Position numbers and translations under genes: made by a program. From Betaproteobacteria bacterium (GTDB lineage Bacteria > Pseudomonadota > Gammaproteobacteria > Burkholderiales > SG8-39), in the NCBI GenBank assembly GCA_011391185.1, contig JAABRB010000050.1:1-14522 (forward strand): a stretch of 14,522 bases of DNA, in the 5' to 3' direction. The notes beneath the pieces were generated by a model that did not search any database, was not told the DNA's origin, and saw nothing but the letters and a program-made list of their open reading frames with translations. Below, piece after piece: positions 1 to 6,430 of the stretch. Every line of letters begins with the position of its first letter. Within the stretch, counting starts at the first letter, position 1.

Positions 1-1
1 C

Positions 2-529
2 TGGATACGCGGAATTCTTGCGCACGATCACGGCGTCGATCTCGATCGCGTGCAGTGGGTGACCTTCGAGGACGCGCACCTTGCCGAGTATCGCGATCCG
101 CCGGCGGCCGAGCGTGCGCCGCCCGGCAAGGATCTTCTCGAGATGCTTCGCGACGGGGAGCTCGATGCGGCGGTGGTCGGCGCGCCGCCTCCGGTCGATT
201 CGCCGCTCGTGCCACTTATTCCCGACCCGGCGTCTGCGGCCCGGGACTGGTGCCGGCGCAACCGCGCCGTGCCCATCAATCACCTGGCAGTCATTTCGGA
301 GTCGCTTTCGCAGTCGAGTCCCGATGTCGTCCGGGAGGTCTACCGCTTGTTGCGGGAGGCGAGACGGAGTGTTGCCGTGCGCGCGGACGGCATCGATTTG
401 CTGCCATTCGGCGTGGAGGCCCTGCGGCCGAGTCTTGCGCTTGCCATCGAATACGCGTTCGAGCAGGGACTCGTGACGAAACGGCTGGAAGTGGACGAAC
501 TCTTCGACGACACCACCCGGGCGCTCTAG
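2..529 (+). CDS. 4,5-dihydroxyphthalate decarboxylase-like protein (PhtD/substrate-binding-protein fold), 5' truncated
   Basis: The window opens inside this gene; 175 residues of the C-terminal half are present and the start lies upstream. The phrase WVTFEDAHLAEYRDPP and the later block IPDP..AARDW...AVPINH are, from memory, typical of the 4,5-dihydroxyphthalate decarboxylase family, whose members share the fold of ABC-transporter periplasmic binding proteins and are about 320-330 residues long. Roughly half the protein is therefore missing. Family members decarboxylate 4,5-dihydroxyphthalate to protocatechuate, but many are annotated by fold alone, so the substrate is not established. The stop codon is 16 bases before the LysR start, so the two genes may be co-transcribed. 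A plain ABC-type substrate-binding protein is the main alternative. The family call is fairly secure; the enzymatic function is not. Confidence 0.75.
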   Translation, partial: WIRGILAHDHGVDLDRVQWVTFEDAHLAEYRDPPAAERAPPGKDLLEMLRDGELDAAVVGAPPPVDSPLVPLIPDPASAARDWCRRNRAVPINHLAVISESLSQSSPDVVREVYRLLREARRSVAVRADGIDLLPFGVEALRPSLALAIEYAFEQGLVTKRLEVDELFDDTTRAL

Positions 530-545
530 CGGCCGCGTCGGCGCA

Positions 546-1454
546 ATGGATCTCAAGCAGATCGAGTATTTCGTGCACGTGGCGGAGCTCGGAAGCTTCA
601 CCAAGGCGGCGTCACTGCTCTCGATCGCCCAGCCGGCGTTGAGCCGCCAGGTGCGCAGCCTCGAGGTCGAGCTCGAGCAGACCCTGCTCTATCGCAATGG
701 CCGCGGCGTGAGTCCGACCGAGGCGGGCAAGCGGCTCCTCGCGCACGGACGCGGCATCCTGCATCAGGTCGAACGCGCGCGGCAGGAGGTCGAGGAAGTG
801 CGGGGCGCACCGGTCGGGCGCGTCGTCGTGGGCGCTCCGCCGACCATCGGAAAGATGCTGGCCGTGCCGCTGGTCGCGGAATTCCAGGCCCGTTTCCCGC
901 GGGCGACGCTGGGCATGGTCGAGGGGCTCACGACGTATGTGACCGAGTGGCTGCTCATGGGACGCGTCGATATCGCTGTGCTGCACAACCCCGTTGCAGC
1001 GCCGGCACTGACGCTCACCCCGCTGATGGAGGAGCAGCTCTGTCTCATCAGCCCGGCTCGGCGTGGCAAGGCGCGCTCGCACGCTTCCGTCCGATTGCGT
1101 GATCTACCGGCCTATCCGCTGATCATCCCGAGCCGGCCACATGCATTCCGCATGCAGGTCGACACGCAACTCGCGAATCTCGGGCTCGAGGCGAACGTGG
1201 TGCTGGAGATCGACGGCGTGCCGGCGATGCTGGACCTGGTGCACCAAGGGTACGGGCATGCGGTCCTGCCCGCGAACCGGGTGCGCGTCGACAATCAGCG
1301 GCGCGCGTTCGTGACGCGGCCGATCGTCGAGCCCAGGCTGATGAGCACGCTTGCGCTCGCGATCCCGGCACAACGGCCGACGACTCCGCTCGCGCGTCAG
1401 ACCCTCGAACTGCTGGAGCGCTTCGTGCCGCGCGCGCTGCGCGCCGCCGCGTAA
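546..1454 (+). CDS. LysR-family transcriptional regulator (NAC-like)
   Basis: This 302-residue protein has the usual LysR length. Residues 1-60 form the winged helix-turn-helix (MDLKQIEYFVHVAELGSFTK, then AQPALSRQVRSLE), and a linker helix leads to a periplasmic-binding-protein-like effector domain from about residue 90. The N-terminus resembles the NAC/CynR branch. LysR regulators usually bind a small-molecule inducer, often an intermediate of the pathway they control. The natural target here would be the adjacent monooxygenase gene, whose candidate promoter starts 18 bases downstream of this stop codon. Unusually for LysR, regulator and presumed target are on the same strand rather than divergent. 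The ATG at 546 fits the conserved family start although no clear Shine-Dalgarno sequence precedes it. The effector cannot be inferred. Confidence 0.92.
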   Translation: MDLKQIEYFVHVAELGSFTKAASLLSIAQPALSRQVRSLEVELEQTLLYRNGRGVSPTEAGKRLLAHGRGILHQVERARQEVEEVRGAPVGRVVVGAPPTIGKMLAVPLVAEFQARFPRATLGMVEGLTTYVTEWLLMGRVDIAVLHNPVAAPALTLTPLMEEQLCLISPARRGKARSHASVRLRDLPAYPLIIPSRPHAFRMQVDTQLANLGLEANVVLEIDGVPAMLDLVHQGYGHAVLPANRVRVDNQRRAFVTRPIVEPRLMSTLALAIPAQRPTTPLARQTLELLERFVPRALRAAA

Positions 1455-1471
1455 GTTTCACTCCGCGCGAC

Positions 1472-1499
1472 TTGACCCGGCCTCCCGATGGGGAATAAT
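1472..1499 (+). promoter_or_regulatory. Candidate sigma-70 promoter of the monooxygenase gene
   Basis: TTGACC at 1472-1477 and AATAAT at 1494-1499 each match the sigma-70 consensus at five of six positions and are separated by 16 bases. The predicted transcript start, near 1506, is about 20 bases before the ATG at 1528. This AT-rich spot stands out in a GC-rich stretch between two genes. It is an unverified motif match. Confidence 0.55.
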
Positions 1500-1527
1500 C
1501 GGGCTTCGCACATCCAGGGGGAAGAGA

Positions 1528-2853
1528 ATGAATCGCGCGCCACGCAACGAGAAGCCGGTCGTGATTGCGGGCGGAGGCATCGGCGGGCTCGCTTGCGCGC
1601 TCGGACTCGTGCAGCGTGGATTCTGCGTCACCGTGCTCGAGCAGGCGCAGGAGTTCGGCGAGCTCGGCGCCGGGATCCAGCTCGGTCCGAACGCGTTTCA
1701 CGTCTTCGACGCGCTCGGTGTCGGCAAGCTCGTCAAGAAGGACGCGGTCTTCATCGAGCGGATCCTCATGATGGATGGCGTGTCGGGCGAGAAGGTGATC
1801 GACATTCCCATCGATGCCAGATTCCGTCGCCACTTCGGCAATCCGTACGCCGTCACCCACCGGGCCGACATACACGGCGCGCTGCTCGAGGGCTGCCGGA
1901 CGAGCGGCCTCGTGGAACTGCGCACCCATAGCCGGGTGACGGGCTTTCACAACGAGTCGGACGGCGTCGCGGTCGAGCTGGACGGCGGCGAGCGCATCGC
2001 GGCCGCGGCGCTCGTCGGCGCCGACGGCCTGCGCTCGGTCGTGCGCGAGCAGATCGTGGGCGATGGCGAGCCGCCCGCTTCCGGCCACATGTGCTACCGC
2101 GCGGTGCTCTCCATCGACGACATGCCGAAGGACATGCGCTGGCCGGCCGCCACGCTGTGGGCGGCCCCCAACACGCACATCGTCCATTATCCGTTGCGCG
2201 GCTGGAAGCTCTTCAATCTCGTGGCGACCGTGGTGCGTGATGCGACCATGACGGGGCACAACGAGGAGGCGCCGCCCGAGGAAGTGCTGCCCCTTTTCGC
2301 CAAGAACTGCGCGAAGCCGATGAGCATCATGCGGGTGCCGAAAGTCTTCCGCCGCTGGATGCTGCGCTACCGGCCCCCGGTCGAGAATTGGACCCAGGGA
2401 AGCGTCACGCTGCTCGGCGACGCGGCGCATCCGATGCTGCAGTACATGGCGCAGGGCGCCTGCATGGCGATGGAGGATGCGGTGTGCCTCGCCGTGACGG
2501 CCGACCAGGCGGACGGCGACTTTGCGGCGGCGTTCGAGCGCTATCAGGCGCTGCGGCTCGTGCGCACGGCGCGCGTGCAGCTTTCCGCGGAGATGCTCGG
2601 GCACATGTTCCATGCCGACGGTGTCGCGCGGCTCGTGCGGAATGACAACTTCCGCGGCCGTACGCCGGAGGGACACAACCAGGCGCTCGACTGGATCTAC
2701 CGTGCGCCGGATTATGTCGTCGCCGCGAATCTCAAGACCGCGAAACGCAAATCCGCCGCGAAGAAAAATGCGCCGGCGAAGCGCAAGCGTGCGACCGTGA
2801 CGGCCGGCCGGGCGAAGCCGAGGAAGCGGGCGGTAGCGAAACGCCGGCGCTGA
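1528..2853 (+). CDS. FAD-dependent monooxygenase, probable 3-hydroxybenzoate 6-hydroxylase, with basic C-terminal tail
   Basis: A class A flavoprotein hydroxylase of 441 residues. It shows the FAD/NAD(P)H signatures in order: GGGIGGL near residue 15 (dinucleotide-binding fold), GADGLRS in the middle (DG motif), and GDAAHP at 297-302 followed by YMAQGACMAMEDA. That last block is, as recalled, typical of 3-hydroxybenzoate 6-hydroxylases, which convert 3-hydroxybenzoate to gentisate using NAD(P)H and oxygen. Salicylate hydroxylase is the main alternative. The frame stays open back to 1351, but the ATG at 1528 is preferred: it is preceded by GGGGGAAGAG, follows a good promoter and begins the family fold directly. 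Relatives end near residue 400. Here residues 403-441 add a tail with 19 Lys/Arg, no acidic residue and many Ala, resembling histone-H1-like or AlgP-type tails. Confidence 0.85.
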   Translation: MNRAPRNEKPVVIAGGGIGGLACALGLVQRGFCVTVLEQAQEFGELGAGIQLGPNAFHVFDALGVGKLVKKDAVFIERILMMDGVSGEKVIDIPIDARFRRHFGNPYAVTHRADIHGALLEGCRTSGLVELRTHSRVTGFHNESDGVAVELDGGERIAAAALVGADGLRSVVREQIVGDGEPPASGHMCYRAVLSIDDMPKDMRWPAATLWAAPNTHIVHYPLRGWKLFNLVATVVRDATMTGHNEEAPPEEVLPLFAKNCAKPMSIMRVPKVFRRWMLRYRPPVENWTQGSVTLLGDAAHPMLQYMAQGACMAMEDAVCLAVTADQADGDFAAAFERYQALRLVRTARVQLSAEMLGHMFHADGVARLVRNDNFRGRTPEGHNQALDWIYRAPDYVVAANLKTAKRKSAAKKNAPAKRKRATVTAGRAKPRKRAVAKRRR

Positions 2854-2865
2854 TGTAGTAGGAAC

Positions 2866-2978
2866 TTTCCCCTCCTTTTCAAGGAGGGGTGGCTGCAAAG
2901 CAGCCGGGGTGGTTCAATTCATGACTGCACACCACCCCGCCGCCTCCGGCGGCACCCCTCCTCAGGGAGGCGGGGAAA
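2866..2978. repeat. R1: palindromic repeat pair, units A then B (inverted), upstream of aceE
   Basis: Unit A (2866-2914) starts TTTCCCC. Its first hairpin has arms CCCCTCCTT (2869-2877) and AAGGAGGGG (2881-2889) around TTC. Its second has arms GGCTGC (2891-2896) and GCAGCC (2900-2905). It ends GGGGTGGTT. Unit B is the same design inverted: CCACCCCG, a middle hairpin GCCGCC/GGCGGC (2939-2953), then a first-type hairpin with one mismatch (2955-2975) and GGGGAAA. A 16-17 base spacer separates the units. The arrangement is like the BIME pairs formed by REP sequences. The repeat ends only four bases before the aceE Shine-Dalgarno sequence, so both units are likely in the aceE leader if transcription starts upstream. 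Confidence 0.9.
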
Positions 2979-2993
2979 ACGCAAGGAGTCCGC

Positions 2994-5891
2994 ATGACCA
3001 ACATCTCCGACCCGGCTTCCTGGTCGATCAGCCCGCAGGCGTGGTCGCGCGTCACGCCGACCGACGTCGACCCGGACGAAACCCGGGAATGGCTGGAAGC
3101 CTTCGACGCGCTCGTCGCGGCTGAGGGACCCGAGCGCGCGACATTCATCCTGCGGGCGCTGCTCGATCGCGGCCGGCAGCGGCGCGTCCCGATGCCGCCG
3201 GTGCTGAACACGCCCTACTCGAACACGATCGGGCTGGCCCATCAGCCGCAGTATCCGGGCAACCTCGACGTCGAGAATCGCATCAGCGCGGCGGTGCGCT
3301 GGAACGCGCTCGCAATGGTGGTGCGGGCGAACCGCGATCATCCCGAGCTCGGGGGGCACATCGCGACCTACGCGTCGATCGCCGACCTCTTCGAAGTGGG
3401 GTACAACCATTTCTTCCGGGCGGGGCCCACGGGGGAAGGGAAGGGGTCCCCCGATCCCACGGGGGAAGGGAAGGGGTCCCCCGCTGGACGCGGTGGGGAT
3501 CTGGTGTTCTTCCAGCCGCATGCGGCGCCGGGCGTGTACGCGCGTGCGTTTCTCGAAGGGCGTCTCACCGAGGAGCACCTTGCTTACTTCCGGCGTGAGA
3601 CCGGCGGTCGCGGTCTTTCCTCCTACTGCCATCCGTGGCTCATGCCCGGCTTCTGGCAGTTCCCGACCGGTTCGATGGGCCTGGGTGCAATCCAGGCGAT
3701 CTACCAGGCGCGCTTCATGCGCTACCTCGAGGATCGCGGCATCCTCGCAACACGCGGCCGCAAGGTGTGGGCGTTCGTCGGCGACGGCGAAATGGACGAG
3801 CCCGAGTCGCTGGCCGGACTCTCGCTCGCCGCCCGCGAGGGGCTCGACAACCTGATCTTCGTCGTCAACTGCAACCTGCAGCGCCTGGACGGACCGGTGC
3901 GCGGCAACGGATCGATCATCCAGGAGCTGGAAGGGCTCTTCGCGGGGGCGGGCTGGAACGTCATCAAGGTGCTGTGGGGCTCGGACTGGGATCCGCTCTT
4001 CGCACGCGACGAGGATGGCGTCATCCTCCGGCGCCTGCATGAAACGGTGGACGGTGAATTCCAGAAGTACGCCGCCACGGATGGCCGCTTCAATCGCGAG
4101 CACTTCTTCAACAAGTACCCCGAGCTCCAGGCCATCGTCGCGCATCTGTCCGACAACGACATCGACCGCCTGCGTCGCGGTGGCCACGATCCGATCAAGA
4201 TCTACGCCGGTTATCACGCCGCAGCGAACCACAAGGGCCAGCCGACGGTCATCCTGGCGCAGACCAAGAAGGGCTTCGGCATGGGGCACTGGGGCCAGGG
4301 GCGGATGGGCTCGCATCAGCAGAAAAAGCTCGAGGACGATGCGCTGAAAGCATTCCGCGACCGTTTCGCGGTGCCCATCACCGACCAGGAAGTCCACGAT
4401 CTCGCACTGTACAAGCCTGCGTCCGACAGCCTCGAGATGCGTTATCTGCGCGAGCGCAGCGAGGCGCTCGGCGGTTTTCTGCCGGCGCGTTCGGCGGAAG
4501 CGCCACCGCTTGCCGTGCCGTCGCTCGACGCTTTCACGAAGATCCTGGAAGGCACAAATGACCGCGAGCAGTCCACGACGATGGTCTTCGTGCAGCTGCT
4601 CGCGCAACTGCTTCGGGATCCGGGCGTCGGCAAGCACATCGTTCCGATCGTGGCGGACGAGGCGCGCACGTTCGGCATGCAGACGCTCTTCCGCCAGGTG
4701 GCGATCTATTCATCGGCCGGCCAGCTCTACGAGCCGGAGGATCGCGACGAGCTGCTCTACTACAAGGAGGCGAAGGACGGCCAGATTCTCGAGGAAGGAA
4801 TCAGCGAGGCCGGCGCCCTTAGCTCGTGGATCGCGGCCGCGACGAGCTACAGCACCCATGGCGTGCCGATGCTGCCGCTCTACATTTTCTATTCGTGCTT
4901 CGGATTCCAGCGCGTCGCCGATCTCATCTATGCGGCAGCCGATCAGCGCGCGCGCGGCTTCCTGATCGGCGCCACCGCGGGCCGCACGACGCTCTCGGGC
5001 GAGGGGCTGCAGCACCAGGACGGGACGAGCCAGCTCTGGGCCTCGACCATCGTGACGTGCCGCGCCTATGACCCGTGCTTCGGCTACGAACTCGCGGTGA
5101 TCCTGCAGGACGGCACGCGCCGGATGCTGGCGGCGCAGGAAGACGTCTTCTATTACGTCACCGTGATGAACGAGAACTACGCGCATGCTGCGCTGCCGGC
5201 CGGCGCGGAAGCGGGCATCCTGCGTGGCATGTACCGCGTTCATGGCACGGGAACCGGTGACGTGCAGCTGCTCGGCTCCGGCACGATCCTGTGCGAGTGC
5301 CTCGCGGCGGCGGCGATTCTCGAGCGCGAGCACCAGCTCATCGCCGACGTGTGGAGCGTGACGAGCTGGACCGAGCTGCGCTGGGACGGCATGCTCGCTT
5401 CGGGAACGGCATCGGCCGCGGTTCGCGAAGCGCGCAGTGCGGTTGATTCAGTTTCCCCTCCTTTTCAAGGAGGGGTGCCGGGCGAACGCCCGGCGGGGTG
5501 GTTCTCCGAGCGCGGCACACCACCCCGTCACGCTTCGCGTGACACCCCTCCTCGAAGAGGCGGGGAAAGAGAGGCGCAAAGCACCGGGATGGTTGAGTCA
5601 GTTTCCCCTCCTTTCCAAGGAGGGGTGCCCGCGGACGCGGGCGGGGTGGTTCAGCAATCTTGGATCGATCGCTGTCTCGCCGACAACTCGGGGCCGATCA
5701 TTGCCGCAAGCGACTACGTGAGCGCGGTGGCGGACCTCGTTCGACCCTGGGTTCCCGCCGGTCGGCCTTACTGCGCGCTCGGCACCGACGGCTTCGGGCG
5801 TAGCGACACCCGCGCCAGCCTGCGGAAGTTCTTCGGCGTCAGCCGGGACGACATCGTCACCGCCGCGCTGCGGGAAAGCGGCCGGACATGA
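2994..5891 (+). CDS. aceE: Homodimeric-type pyruvate (2-oxoacid) dehydrogenase E1, AceE family, with two in-frame insertions
   Basis: This 965-residue protein aligns along its length with E. coli AceE (887), the ThDP-dependent E1 that decarboxylates pyruvate and passes the acetyl group to E2 lipoyl domains. The ThDP motif runs from GDGEMDEPES to NCN. Residues equivalent to E. coli His106 (H122), His142 (H176), Glu522 (E556), Glu571 (E605) and His640 (H674) are present; numbering of the E. coli residues is recalled. The start has a good Shine-Dalgarno AAGGAG at 2983-2988. Two additions are visible: a tandem PTGEGKGSP(D/A) repeat at residues 145-164, and about 70 repeat-derived residues near 818-888. 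The C-terminus is about 30 residues shorter than in E. coli. No aceF or lpd follows; a cupin gene overlaps the stop by ATGA. A paralogue acting on another 2-oxoacid, such as 2-oxobutyrate (MdeB type), is possible. Confidence 0.9.
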   Translation: MTNISDPASWSISPQAWSRVTPTDVDPDETREWLEAFDALVAAEGPERATFILRALLDRGRQRRVPMPPVLNTPYSNTIGLAHQPQYPGNLDVENRISAAVRWNALAMVVRANRDHPELGGHIATYASIADLFEVGYNHFFRAGPTGEGKGSPDPTGEGKGSPAGRGGDLVFFQPHAAPGVYARAFLEGRLTEEHLAYFRRETGGRGLSSYCHPWLMPGFWQFPTGSMGLGAIQAIYQARFMRYLEDRGILATRGRKVWAFVGDGEMDEPESLAGLSLAAREGLDNLIFVVNCNLQRLDGPVRGNGSIIQELEGLFAGAGWNVIKVLWGSDWDPLFARDEDGVILRRLHETVDGEFQKYAATDGRFNREHFFNKYPELQAIVAHLSDNDIDRLRRGGHDPIKIYAGYHAAANHKGQPTVILAQTKKGFGMGHWGQGRMGSHQQKKLEDDALKAFRDRFAVPITDQEVHDLALYKPASDSLEMRYLRERSEALGGFLPARSAEAPPLAVPSLDAFTKILEGTNDREQSTTMVFVQLLAQLLRDPGVGKHIVPIVADEARTFGMQTLFRQVAIYSSAGQLYEPEDRDELLYYKEAKDGQILEEGISEAGALSSWIAAATSYSTHGVPMLPLYIFYSCFGFQRVADLIYAAADQRARGFLIGATAGRTTLSGEGLQHQDGTSQLWASTIVTCRAYDPCFGYELAVILQDGTRRMLAAQEDVFYYVTVMNENYAHAALPAGAEAGILRGMYRVHGTGTGDVQLLGSGTILCECLAAAAILEREHQLIADVWSVTSWTELRWDGMLASGTASAAVREARSAVDSVSPPFQGGVPGERPAGWFSERGTPPRHASRDTPPRRGGEREAQSTGMVESVSPPFQGGVPADAGGVVQQSWIDRCLADNSGPIIAASDYVSAVADLVRPWVPAGRPYCALGTDGFGRSDTRASLRKFFGVSRDDIVTAALRESGRT
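3426..3485 (+). repeat. 30-bp tandem duplication inside aceE, with G-quadruplex motif
   Basis: Two copies of a 30-base unit lie at 3426-3455 and 3456-3485 and differ only at base 29 (A or C). Each encodes PTGEGKGSP plus D or A, adding whole codons. G-runs at 3418-3420, 3422-3425, 3431-3435, 3438-3440 and 3443-3446 have loops of 1, 5, 2 and 2 bases, which is a canonical G-quadruplex pattern on the coding strand. E. coli AceE has only about five residues at this place, between the RA of NHFFRA and GGDLV, so the run is an insertion relative to that enzyme. Confidence 0.9.
5441..5651. repeat. R2: three palindromic half-units (A-B-A) inserted in frame in aceE
   Basis: Unit A is at 5452-5503 with middle hairpin GCCGGGCG/CGCCCGGC. 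Inverted unit B is at 5519-5568 with middle hairpin GTCACGC/GCGTGAC. A second A is at 5602-5651 with middle hairpin GCCCGCG/CGCGGGC. A degenerate A tail, about 5572-5593, precedes the last unit. The two A units and their flanks (GGTTGATTCAG at 5441, GGTTGAGTCAG at 5591) lie exactly 150 bases apart, so both are read in the same frame as V(D/E)SVSPPFQGGVP. No stop codon occurs. The block interrupts the C-terminal domain of E1 between TELRWDG and SWIDRCL. Confidence 0.92.
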
Positions 5892-6412
5892 GCGCGCGCG
5901 AAGTCATCGCCCATCTGCTGGGACCGAGCGGCGCGATTCCGAATCATCTGAGATGGCCGTTGCTCGTGTATCCGGCCGCTATCGAAATCTCCGGCGCGGA
6001 CCCGGCCCTCGCATTCGAGCGCCTGTTCGATGCCAACCGCTGGCCCGCGGCATGGCGCAACGGCGTCTATCCCTTTCACCACTTTCACACCACCGCTCAC
6101 GAAGTGCTCGGTGTGTACAGTGGCGAAGTGACGGTGCAGTTCGGCGGCGACGATGGCGTGACGATCACCGCGAAGCCCGGCGACGTGGTCGTGCTCCCCG
6201 CGGGCATGGGCCACAAGAAGCTCGACTCGCGAGGGAGTCTGGGCGTCGTCGGAGCCTATCCCGAAGGCCAGAGCGCCGACATGAACATCGCGAAGCTCGC
6301 GCGTTCCGGCCGATCCGAGCAGGTTGTGGAGGCGGTGGCACGCGTCCCGCTGCCGGCGCGCGATCCGGTCTTCGGCGAGAACGGCCCGCTGTTCGCGCAC
6401 TGGCGTGCCTGA
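5888..6412 (+). CDS. Small cupin-domain protein (YjlB-like)
   Basis: A 174-residue single-domain cupin. Cupin motif 1 is visible as [18 protein letters not shown] (metal-ligand histidines and glutamate), and motif 2 as [16 protein letters not shown]. The N-terminal stretch with [13 protein letters not shown] and the late PEGQSADMN resemble the YjlB group of cupins, whose function is unknown. Its ATG overlaps the aceE stop (ATGA), indicating translational coupling, and threonine aldolase starts 18 bases after its stop, so all three are probably one transcript. It is too short, and has too few cupin domains, to be a gentisate 1,2-dioxygenase, which is a bicupin of about 350 residues. A metal-dependent isomerase, dioxygenase or sensor role cannot be distinguished from sequence. 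Confidence 0.82.
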   Translation: MSAREVIAHLLGPSGAIPNHLRWPLLVYPAAIEISGADPALAFERLFDANRWPAAWRNGVYPFHHFHTTAHEVLGVYSGEVTVQFGGDDGVTITAKPGDVVVLPAGMGHKKLDSRGSLGVVGAYPEGQSADMNIAKLARSGRSEQVVEAVARVPLPARDPVFGENGPLFAHWRA

Positions 6413-6430
6413 GCGAGGAACGAGAGCACC

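Noticed and set aside
1123..2898. Minus-strand open frame of 591 codons opposite the monooxygenase
   Set aside because: Composition is low-complexity R/H/A typical of the antisense of GC-rich genes; no domain is recognisable and the plus-strand flavoprotein motifs are unambiguous.
2919..4637. Minus-strand open frame of 572 codons opposite aceE
   Set aside because: Antisense shadow; the plus strand aligns with AceE throughout.
5441..5651. aceE as a pseudogene broken by the repeat insertion
   Set aside because: The frame is open throughout, the conserved C-terminal GTDGFGRSD block follows in the same frame, and all checked catalytic residues are intact.
5888..6412. Cupin gene as the missing gentisate 1,2-dioxygenase
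   Set aside because: It has one cupin domain and 174 residues; gentisate dioxygenases are bicupins of about 350 residues, and the flanking motifs resemble YjlB instead.
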